This document shows positions 22,327-32,152 of a stretch of 64,000 nt of DNA, piece after piece (the first letter of the stretch is position 1; the number at the start of each line of letters is the position of its first letter). Origin of the DNA: Apium graveolens. Lineage: Eukaryota; Streptophyta; Magnoliopsida; Apiales; Apiaceae. The stretch spans positions 98,010,609 to 98,074,608 of the forward strand of contig NC_133653.1 in assembly GCF_009905375.1 (NCBI RefSeq), in the 5' to 3' direction. The position numbers and the translations under genes are program-made. The notes below the pieces were generated by a model that saw only the letters and a list, made by a program, of their open reading frames with translations, had not been told where the DNA came from and searched no databases.

Positions 22327-22919
22327 TGTAACGACTGGGAAACTTATGTCTGTATTATATCATATTTTAAATAAATGATGTATGTTAATGTGTCATTTAT
22401 GTGCAATTATCTGTCAAACCCTAATTGTTACATGTTACGTGTATTTCGTGTCATTTCAGTATTTAAAGATATTTTTCAGATATTTTATTTTTGCATTCAT
22501 CGCTTTCATTTCAAATGTTTTACGACCCAAACCATGATTTTAAAGCCAGTATTTCAAATAAAATAATGGCCCTTATTTTTCATCAAACGGCTTTTACCAT
22601 CGCATTATTCTAAACATCTAGACATTTAATAAATTTTCTCGTTTTACGAAAAATGACTTTTCCGGACCCCATTGGATGTTAAAAACCCCACAAAAATCAC
22701 ATTTTTATTTTTATAAAATTATAGGACTTTTATTTATACCATTTCTTTGTATTTTTGCATTATTCACAATTTTTGGGAAATTTTGACATATATATTGTAT
22801 ATATAAAATATTTATAAAATAAATTTTAATACCCAAAAATTATAAAAATTAGGGCCAAATATTTTTATTAGATGTATAATTAGCCCCTTAATTTTATTTA
22901 GGAGTATTAATTTTTCAGC

Positions 22920-22927
22920 TATAAATA
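22920..22927 (+). promoter_or_regulatory. TATA box in G2 LTR
   Basis: TATAAATA about 594 bp into the LTR, conserved in the 3' copy (32754-32761). A GTAAGT donor-like site follows about 140 bp downstream, as expected if a transcript starts here. Confidence 0.55.
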
Positions 22928-25699
22928 CCCTAATTATTATTAATTTATTTAGTTAAAAATCATAAAATTCTGCAATTATTCCCAATTTCCAGAAATTAGG
23001 GTTTGGTGTTCTTGACTTCCACCGGCGATTTGATCATGATTCTGATCTCCAAATCAAGCATGTAAGTAGTCGTTGCAAAGTTCTTGAGCTCTACTATCTG
23101 ATTATACTATCAATTTCATGTTTATTATCCTCGATTTTCAATTCATATTTTTAGGGTTTATAGCCGAATTGGGCGTTTTTTATTCCTAAATTGTTTGATG
23201 ATTTTAATGGTTCGTATAGCTTCCCCTGAGTCTTAGGAATGATTTTCTATATTTACTTGATTTGTATAACCCCTGGAAGGTTATAAACGAACTCTTGGTT
23301 TTTAGTAATTTTTGGATTCATTTTTGATTAATTATAGATGATGTTGATTGTTGTTGATTGGGGGGTTTGATTATAGAAGTTCGTAGCTTCGATTTGATAT
23401 AGGTATTGTAGAATATGGTTTCGATTTTAAGGGGGAGTGATTTTCCGATGAACTCGACGGAAAAAGCTTGGAAATCCGTCGGAGTTCATCGAGGAAGGAC
23501 GACGGGACGTCAGGAACGGGGCGGAGGGATGGCGGGTGCGGGCAGGAATTGATCTGGGCAGAAAAGAGATCGAAACAGTGGAGATTTCGCTGCAATCGGA
23601 GCTCGCCGTGGCTTCGCCGGAACCGGCCACCGGCGTCGGGTTCGGGGTTGTTCTTCAGGACCCGTAGTCGACTCGGTTTCGACCCGGGAAACGACCCGGG
23701 TTTGATCCTTCATTCCCCAAATCCATTTCCTATTTCCTGTTTCTGAATTTTAATTAATTATTTATATTTTATAAAATCAAAATTAGTTTTTATTAATTCT
23801 AAAAATCAAATAAAAATCAGTTTTAAATTCTGAAAGATATTATTAATAATTTCTAAATTATTTTCTTAAATTCGAAATTCGAAAATTATTATTTATTAAT
23901 TATTTAACTATTTATTTAATAATTTAATTATTTATTTATTATTTAATAATTAAGTAATTAATTAATAAATAGGATTAAAAATAATCGAATAATATGATTA
24001 AAGATTCGATAATTAGTTGAATAAAACGAGTAATTTGTATCTATACGGGTACTTGAACGATAAGTTCGATTATTATTATTCGAACAATATTTAATTATTT
24101 GTAGAGTATCGTAATAATTATTCGTAACGAATAATTAAATATAGATAGTTGATTTAAATCGTATAAATTGTAATAATAATCGTAATGTGTTAATAATTAT
24201 ACGAGAGGGGTGAGTAACTCGTATTAATGCGAGTAGTTGATCGGTGAATTGGATTCTGATTCCAATAATAACTTATTTATTCGATAGTTATCGTAACAGC
24301 TGATTGTATCGATTATTTATTTGTAAATAATCGATCTAATCGAATAAGTAATAATAAATTATAAATATTTATAATAAATTGTAATTAATTCTAATAATTA
24401 TGGATTAATTCTTTTAAATTATTAAATAATTATATATTAATTATTTATTAGTTATTTATTATTTATTAATTACTTAAAAGTGATTAATTACTTCGATAAT
24501 TAATCAAATAACTTTCAATAAATCATAACATATTCATTTTAACTCCAAAAATTATAGAAAAATTATTTTTGACTTTGATTTTTCTTAAATAATTATTTAA
24601 AAATTATTTTAGTGTTTAAAAATTTGTAATAATTATTTATATTGAATAATAAATTGAATTATCAATGTTTAATTGATATTAATTTGACCGTTAGTCCGAG
24701 TTGAACGAAACGAAAGCCCTTTGACTCAGAAAAATGAATTCTTTTCATTAAAAATAATATTAAGACCTAATTTCTTCTAGAAATTAGTTGACTTTATTAT
24801 TTACTTGATTATCAGTCGAAGTGCGTTCCGAGACGAGTCCGAAAAATTCCGGAAAAAATGGGAAACAAGGCAGATGGTGATTAGTGGAGCGATCAATGAG
24901 TCGATTTTGATTCTAAAAAAATTATTTTAACTATAAAAAATGATTATGTGCTTATGTGTTTATGTGGTTAATCAAGTCTTACTTGCTTATATGTAATATA
25001 CGAGTCAGTCATAAGCATATGGATAGATAATAGGAACGAAATGAAATCGATTCAAGATGCAATTGAAGTACAAAATGACTTAACCAGTCTATTTTGCTAA
25101 CAGAAGTTAAGCCAGCAAGGCAGGTTGAGTAGGTGATAGACGAAGGTGATTTAATTACAGTGAGTCGCGCAGAAAGCAAGTTTATCCCCTATTCTATATT
25201 CAGAATAGTGATATTCTCTTCAGATTCTTATCACGTTTGCACTCTTTTTTATTTTTTTGTTCATAATTCCTTTCGATTCTTGCTTATCTTTTTCATTTGA
25301 CTTTATTGTTCATATTCCAATTGCTACTCACAATTGTTGATATATTCTGGTGATTAGAATATGTCAAAGCATACCGATTGTTCCGGTTGTTATTCCAGGG
25401 ACTGGATAATAATACTTTGGGGATTAAGGTTACTTAATCCTAAGGACCGGGACATAACCGGTGCTTTGAAATGGGCCGTATCGCCTGGGTACCCGACGGG
25501 ATCTATATAGTGAGATATAGATCTGCACTGTATCCTGGCTGATCAGCAGGGTATAGATGCGAACTTGAGTCCAGTTTAGTTCGTTATAATCGCCAATAAT
25601 GGGCTTTTTTTATTCTCACGGGGTTATATCTTTGCAGATATACCCGGGTTATGGATTCATTTAAAATGCTTTAACACTGTTTATATTTTGCGGACTTGT

Positions 25700-25717
25700 T
25701 GAGCAATTGTTGGCTCA
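25700..25717. repeat. TGAGC-N8-GCTCA inverted repeat in G2 LTR
   Basis: Same arms and LTR position as the G1 palindrome (5728-5745). The 3' LTR copy at 35532-35549 is identical. Confidence 0.7.
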
Positions 25718-25763
25718 CTCTTTTTGTTGTTATCCACCTTATTGTTTTCAGTTAAGAAGAAAT

Positions 25764-25892
25764 ATGAAACCCATCAGGACTCGAGTGGTAAAGAAGCAGG
25801 TCAAGCCTCGGGATCCTCTCATACCCAAGGTGTTGATCCCAATCCAGGAAGAAAGCTTTGAGTTGCCCGAGAGGTGGTGTGTAGATAGTTAG
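25764..25892 (+). CDS. 42-codon mini-ORF near the end of the G2 5' LTR
   Basis: It starts MKPIRTRVVKKQVKPRDP and is basic at its N-terminus. It begins 12 bases after a T-rich stretch ending TTTTCAG, placed as the G1 mini-ORF is. In the 3' LTR (35596-35679) it is cut to 27 codons by a TAG, which argues against strong selection on that copy. It could be a leader peptide or chance. Confidence 0.25.
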   Translation: MKPIRTRVVKKQVKPRDPLIPKVLIPIQEESFELPERWCVDS

Positions 25893-26155
25893 TGTGTGTG
25901 TTTGAATAAAAGATGAACTTAGTTTAAAATGGATTAGACAATGATTTGTAATAAAGAGAGTTGTGAGATTTTGAATTTGGTTTGTAATAAAAGTAGATAG
26001 TGGTTCTTGTTTTTATACTTCAACCTAAAAAAATCCTGGTTAGTGTTAAAGGGTTTAGTTTTATTTCTTTATTATTGTTAATCAGATTGTACAGGGTTGG
26101 TGATTAGCTAGTAACCCCCAGACTTATACCCCGGGTCTGGAGGGTGTTACAGGTT

Positions 26156-26167
26156 TGGCATCAGAGC
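26156..26167 (+). other. G2 primer-binding site (variant)
   Basis: TGGCATCAGAGC, four bases after the LTR end, differs from the standard initiator tRNA-Met PBS by one base (C for T at position 4). Confidence 0.85.
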
Positions 26168-26342
26168 TGTAGGTTTGGTCCCTGAAAATAAGAACATTAG
26201 GGTTAATATAAGATAGGGAGATCACATAGGATATGAATAGTCAAATAGGAAGAATATTGTTAGGATTTAGGTTAGATTAGAATAGGAAAGTATAAATCTT
26301 AGGATTGTTTAGTGACCTTTCTTTTCTTTGGTATATTATCAG

Positions 26343-27296
26343 ATGGCATCTTCTGGTTATTCTGCATCTTCTAAGAGGACAGTCACCGGGCTAGTAGCAC
26401 CAGTTATACCTCCAGTATCTGAGTACATGTTTCCTCCTCTACCACCTCCACTAGCATTGCCACATGAGCCGGTACCACCAGTAAAAGGGATAGTCCATGA
26501 CCCCATAGAGATGTTTGATCCATTTGAGTTCTTTGAGCCGATGGTTCCTTTACCAGTTGAGCATCAGTTTATACCGGGGATTGAGCCAGAGTTACCAGCA
26601 CCACCAGTGTTACCTCCTATACCAGTGCATGCCCCAGAGCCGGATGTATTTCAGATGATTCCAGTCGAGGGGATGGGAGAGCATGATGTGGATCTACAGT
26701 TAGGATTACCACAGCAGGGTACAGGTATACCGAGGGTTCCTTCATAGGAGTCAGTAGGTCAAGTTGCACAGCCGTATATGGTACCATACCATGAGTACAG
26801 GGTTATGAGGGATGATGTAGAGTATTGGAGAGCACAGTGCCAAGAGATTATGCATTTGTTTGACCAGAGGGATAGAGGACCGTTAGCGGTACTATAGTCA
26901 GATTACTATATGAGACAGCGATTGCAGTCGGTTCTATTGAGTGCCACTTGGGAGCTCGATGATTTGACCCATGAGGGACCACCTTCTTTCGCAGAGTTCT
27001 ACAGGATATTCCGTTTGGCACAGACTTTGGTCCAGGCACTTAGGGATGAGCTGAGTCATATTCCGCCTGGGTTTTGAGACAATGACTTCAGAGTACAGAT
27101 GTATATAGAGGCAGCATAGTATAACCTAGTGAGTAGGGTGTATGTGTGTATTAGCAGCTTAACCTGTAGTAGTAGTTTGACCTGTAGTAGTAGTTTGACA
27201 TGTAGTGGTAGTATGACTTGTAGCCGCAGTGATAACCAGCAGAGCGAGACTTTTTGTATCAAGCATTTACACCTGAGGCTGGTGTCATATATATAA
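26343..27296 (+). pseudogene. G2 extra ORF between PBS and gag (317 codons, four premature stops)
   Basis: ATG at 26343 follows a T-rich stretch ending ATCAG. One frame runs to TAA at 27294-27296 with internal stops TAG 26745, TAG 26895, TGA 27075 and TAG 27117, each one C-to-T change from CAG or CGA. The first 134 codons are proline-rich (PPLPPPLALP, PAPPVLPPIP). The middle is charged and probably helical (YWRAQCQEIMHLFDQ; FAEFYRIFRLAQTLVQALRDEL). The C-terminal part contains an 18-bp repeat translated as LTCSSS-type units. Most plant Tekay elements are described with gag-pol only. I do not recognise the product, and the frame persistence is the main evidence that it was coding. Confidence 0.6.
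27159..27230 (+). repeat. 18-bp tandem repeat, four units
   Basis: Four units of TTGACCTGTAGTAGTAGT (27159, 27177, 27195, 27213) diverge toward the 3' end. The period is a multiple of three and in frame with the extra ORF, giving a Cys/Ser-rich repeated peptide. Confidence 0.88.
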
Positions 27297-27572
27297 AATG
27301 AACTTTTTCAAATTTCTTTTATTTAAATTTCAGTTTTTACAATTTTACAGCATGTATCTTCACTTTATTATTTTACAGCTTCTCATATTATAATTCCTGT
27401 TAAAAAAAAAGAACAACCATTTTATTTAACTGCCTACATTTCCAGTTTTTATATTCAGCAACTGTTTTCTTTATTTAAAGCATGTTGTTAATACAGGATA
27501 AATTGTTTTCTTACTTACTGTTAATTGTTTATTAAACTGTTAAAGAAATATCACTTGTTTTATTATCAGAAG

Positions 27573-28620
27573 ATGGCACCAAAAAGAAAGACTAGGGCTG
27601 AGACTTCTAACAGCAATTCCGAAGATCAGACTAATGAGACCATGAACCAAATGTTCCATCTGATGCAATAACATATGGTAATGATGCAGCAACAGATACA
27701 GCATCAACAACAGCAGATTCAACAACAAATGTTACAACAGCCACTTCGACCTGAGCCCCAGATACCACCAGCATTACCTGTTGTTACTTTTAAGCAGTTT
27801 CAGTCAGTTAAACCACCAGAATTTGATGGGTCAGCCGATCCTATTAAAGCTACCACCTGGTTAAAAGAAATAGAGAAAGCGTTTGCACTTGTAAAGATAG
27901 GTGAAGACCAGACTTTGCTAGTTATTTGTTGAAAGGAGAAGCAATCTATTGGTGGGAATCTAAAAAAGCTTTAGAGGGTGAAGATGTTATTGCATGGGAT
28001 AGGTTTAAAGAGTTGTTTTTAGAGAAATATTTTCCTCGCTACGTGAGAAATCAAATGCAGATAAAGTTTTTGGAACTGAAGCAGGGAAGTATGTCTGTGA
28101 TAGAGTATGAAGCCAAATTTACTGAATTGGCTAGGTTCGTCCCAGAACAAGTAGATACTGAAGAGAAACGAGTTCAAAGGTTTCAAGAGGGATTACGACC
28201 GTGGATCCGTGGACAAGTTGCAGTTTTTGAATTAACGACGTATACCGCCGTAGTCCAGAAAGCCTTGATCATCGAAGGGGAAAGCCTCTATCAAAGGGAT
28301 AGAGGACAGGGAAGTTTCCAAGACCGCTCCAGCAGGAAGCCTGGATTTCAAGCCCGGACAAATTTGAATTTCAAAAGGATAGGACAAGGTACCCAGAAAG
28401 TGGGTAATCGTTTCCAAGCCCACAAACAGCAGGGAATTGTCAAGGTCCCAGTGCCGTACTGCAGAACTTGTGGACACAAGCACACCGCCGTATGTATTAA
28501 AGCAGACGTGACTTGTTTCAAATGTAAGCAGAAAGGGCACTATTCTAATGAAATGTCCAACGGGAAAGACAGCAGAAATCACTTGCTACCAATGTGGAAA
28601 GAAATGGCATATCGCCAGGA
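27573..28620 (+). pseudogene. gag: G2 gag (broken)
   Basis: ATG at 27573 after a T-rich run and ATCAGAAG, the same position as G1 gag. The order is a charged N-terminus, a TAA stop at 27669-27671, and a methionine/glutamine-rich stretch. The retrotrans_gag core follows (PPEFDGSADPIKATTWLKE; after a frameshift near 27915, LKGEAIYWWESKKALEGED, FLELKQGSMSVIEYEAKFTE). Zinc-binding CRTCGHKHTAVC and CFKCKQKGHYSNE come next, then a second frameshift near 28545 and an intact-looking CYQCGKKWHIARNC near 28576-28617 in the frame that enters protease. It would form the capsid of the particle. Confidence 0.88.
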
Positions 28621-31600
28621 ATTGTAAAGGACCAGCAATGGCAGCCAGTATTCCGAAAGTGTTGGCACTACCTCCGCCACCGCCGCCTAATCAACCCAGA
28701 GCAAGGACTTTCAACATGACAATGAAAGAAGCAGTGCAGAGTCCGAGTGTAATTGCAGGTACGATTTTGGTGAATTCCGTTGATTCAAAAGTATTAATTG
28801 ATTCTGGAGCTACCCGTTCATTTATTTCTGAAGAATTTCTTAATAAGTTATATTATGAAATCAAATGGTTGGGCGAGACGTTAATTATAAAATTAGCGAA
28901 TGACGACCAAGTTCTAGTAGATCGAGTGTGTCCTGCGTGCGATATAGAAATAGCTGGACATCATTTTTCTGTAGGCTTAATTCCTTTTAAGCTAGGAGAG
29001 TTCGATGTCATTTTGGGAATGAATTGGTTAGCGTGTCATAATGCTCAGATTGATTGCGCAAATAAGAAAGTCAAATTACGAACTGCGGAAAATGCAACGG
29101 TAATATTCAAGGGCGAAAAACAGCGGAAGAAATTTCTTACAGTGATGCAGACCAAGCGATGGCTTCGACAAGGATGCGAGATGTACATAGCTTACGTGTT
29201 GGACACTGAAAAGGGAAGTCCCAAAATAGAAGACATTCCAGTTGTATGTGAATTTCCGGACGTATTTGCAGACGAGCTCCAGGGTTACCACCAGATCGAG
29301 AAATTGAGTTCACGATTGATCTAGCACCAGGTACAGAACCAGTTTCGAAAGCTCCATATCGAATGGCTCCAGTCGAGATGAAGGAATTGTCAACGCAATT
29401 GCAAGATCTTTTGGACCGAGGCATTATACGACCCAGTATATCCATATGGGGTTCACCTGTATTGTTCGTGAAGAAGAAGGACGACAACATGCGATTGTGC
29501 ATCGACTATCGGGAATTGAATAAACTCACTATCAAGAACAAGTATCCTTTACCGGGAATCGATGATTTATTCGATCAACTAAAAGGAGCCGCATGGTTTT
29601 CGAAAATAGATTTACGATCAGGATATCATCAATTGAAGATTAAAGCTGGAGATATTCCCAAGACTGTGTTTTGTACAAGATATGGACATTACGAGTTTCT
29701 TGTGATGGCATTCGGTTTGACAAACGCGCCAGTAGCATTCATGGATCTGATGAACAGAGTATTCAAGAAATACTTGGATAAATTGTTGATCGTATTTATT
29801 GATGACATCTTGATTTACTCAAGGACAGAAGAAGAGCATGTGGAACACTTGAGGATAGCTTTGGAAATTCTGAGGAAAGAACAACTGTATGCGAAATTCT
29901 CGAAATATGAATTCTGGTTAAAGGAAGTGTAATTTCTAGGGCATATCATCAGTAGAAAAGGCATCCAAGTCGATCCAGCAAAGATTGAAGCCGTGTTGAA
30001 TTGGGAAAGACCAAAGACACCGACAAGAGTTCGAAGTTTCTTGGGATTGGCAGGATATTATAGAAGATTTGTCAAAGATTTTGTGAAAATAGCAACGCCG
30101 TTAACCAAGTTAACTCAAAAAAGTGAAAAGTTCATATGGGACGACAAATGTGAAGGAAGTTTTCAAGAGCTGAAGAATCGATTAGTAACCGCACCGGTAC
30201 TCGTATTACCAGATGAGCATGGGAATTTCGTCATTTACAGCGATGCTTCGTATCACGAATTAGGATGTGTACTAATGCAGCACGGTAACGTTATTGCATA
30301 TGCTTCGAGACAGCTTAAACCTCATGAGCAGAAAAATCCTACGCATGACCTAGAATTAGCAGCGATCGTATTTGCGTTAAAACTTTGGAGACACTATCTC
30401 TACGGTGAAAAATGCGAAATCTACACGGATCATAAAAGTCTGAAGTATATCTTTACGCAAAAGGAACTGAACATGCGTCAACGTCGATGGCTGGAATTGA
30501 TTAAAGATTATGATGTCGCGATCAGTTATCATCCCGGGAAAGCAAATGTTGTAGCAGATGTGCTGAGCAGGAAAGAAAGATTGAATTGGTTAACTTCATG
30601 TGAAGAATTAGCTAAGGAATTTGACAAATTGGAAATCGAAATTCGTATTCCCAATGAATCTGCAGAAGCTATCTACGCTATGACTTTTCAACCAGAATTG
30701 CTAGAGAAGATTCGCCGCTGTCAAGAAGAAGTAATGAGTCAAGATGACGACTTAACGGGAGAAGAAATCACAACTCAGAAGGATAATAAAAGAATTTTAT
30801 GCTTTGCATCGAGAATCTGGATTCCTAATGTGGCAGAATTGAAAGAAGAAATATTGCGAGATGCACACAGTTCGAAGTATTCCATTCATCCAGGAAGCAC
30901 AAAAATGTATCGCGATCTAAAGGAAAACTTTTGGTGGCTGAACATGAAGAAGGAAATAGCAGAATGGGTAAGTAAGTGCTACACATGCCAGCGAGTTAAA
31001 GCGGAACATCAACATCCGAGCGGATTATTACAACCGTTAGATATTCCAGAATGGAAATGGGAACATTTAGCGATGAATTTTATGGTAGGACTACCGAGGA
31101 CTAAGGCAAATCATGATGCGATATGGGTAATCATTGATAGACTCTCGAAGTCAGCACATTTTCTACCGATTAATGAAAGATTTTTGCTCGATAAACTAGT
31201 GCACTTGTACCTCAAAGAAATTGTGATGCGACATGGAGTTCCAATATCTATCGTGTCTGATCGAGATCCCCGTTTTAATTCGAGATTTTGGAGACAATTT
31301 CAGGAATGTCTTGGAACTAAATTAAACATGAGTACTACGTATCATCCGCAAACCGATGGGCAGAGTGAAAGAACTATCCAAACGATTGAAGACATGCTAC
31401 GAGTTTGTGCGATTGATTTTGAAGGCAATTGGGATGAATATTTACCTTTGGTGGAATTTTCTGACAATAACAGCTATCACGCAAGCATTGGAATGCCACC
31501 ATACGAAGCATTATACGGAAGAAAATGCAGATCACCGGTACATTGGGATGAGGTTAGAGAGCGCAAGAATTTAGGTCCAGAATTAATCCAACAGACTAAG

Positions 31601-32113
31601 GAAAAGATTGAACTTATTCGGAAATGACTCGATGCAGCAAAAAACAGGCAACGCAAATATGCAGACCAAGCAAGGAAGGATATGGACTACCAGGAAGGAG
31701 AAAACGTATTACTCAAAATATCGCCATGGAAAGGATTGACCAGATTTGGTAACAAAGGTAAATTAAAACCACGATACGTCGGACCTTTTGAAGTTTTGAA
31801 GAAAGTGGGAAAAGTTGCGTACGAATTAGCTTTACCACCTCATATGCAACATATTCACAATGTGTTTCACGTGTCGATGCTTAAGCGATATAATCCTGAT
31901 TCTAGGCATATCATAGAATATGAACCGATAGATATCCAACCTGATTTGTCTATTGTAGAACAGCCGATAAGAATTTTAGATCGGCGGGAGAAAGTGTTGA
32001 GAAATAAGTCTGTATATTTAGTGCGAGTGTTGTGGAGAAATCCTATGGTTGAAGAATCAACCTGGGAACTTGAGTATGAAATGTTAGAGAAATATCCTCA
32101 TTTATTTTCATAG
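28621..32113 (+). pseudogene. pol: G2 pol: protease, RT, RNase H, integrase, chromodomain-like tail (broken)
   Basis: The protease has DSGA at 28800-28811. A frameshift near 29290 leads into RT (SKAPYRMAP near 29348, [24 protein letters not shown] at 29795-29806). A TAA lies at 29930-29932 just before FLGHIIS. RNase H has YSDAS near 30237, the [11 protein letters not shown] stretch and [10 protein letters not shown]. Integrase has an HHCC region (near 30870-30995) and a core whose first catalytic residue is Asn (31076-31078, AMNF) in place of Asp, with VSDRDPRF and the Glu in QSERTIQT present. TGA at 31625-31627 interrupts the GPY-like end. The tail VRVLWRNPMVEESTWELEYE near 32020-32080 is chromodomain-related. 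It supplied replication and integration functions and is inactive here. Confidence 0.92.
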
Positions 32114-32139
32114 TGAGATTCTGAGGACAGAATCCTATT

Positions 32140-32152
32140 AAGGGGGGAAGGA
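32140..32152 (+). other. G2 polypurine tract
   Basis: AAGGGGGGAAGGA immediately before the 3' LTR. It follows the pol stop at 32111-32113 and the GAGGACAGAATCC sequence shared with G1 and C. Confidence 0.9.

Larger units (their letters stand above)
22327..26151 (+). repeat. G2 5' LTR (3825 bp)
   Basis: It matches 32153-35985. It holds a TATA box (22920-22927), a GTAAGT donor-like site near 23061, a GC-rich island (about 23440-23720) in otherwise AT-rich DNA, and a very AT-rich tract (23740-24680). Near the end is the TGAGC-N8-GCTCA element (25700-25717), followed by TTTTCAG and a 42-codon mini-ORF. ORFs crossing the GC island in several frames are not supported as genes. Confidence 0.94.

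Noticed and set aside
23371..23746. ORFs on both strands in the GC-rich part of the G2 LTR (also 33205-33545)
   Set aside because: Opposite-strand and multi-frame openness is expected from GC-rich sequence; frames are not kept the same in the two LTR copies.
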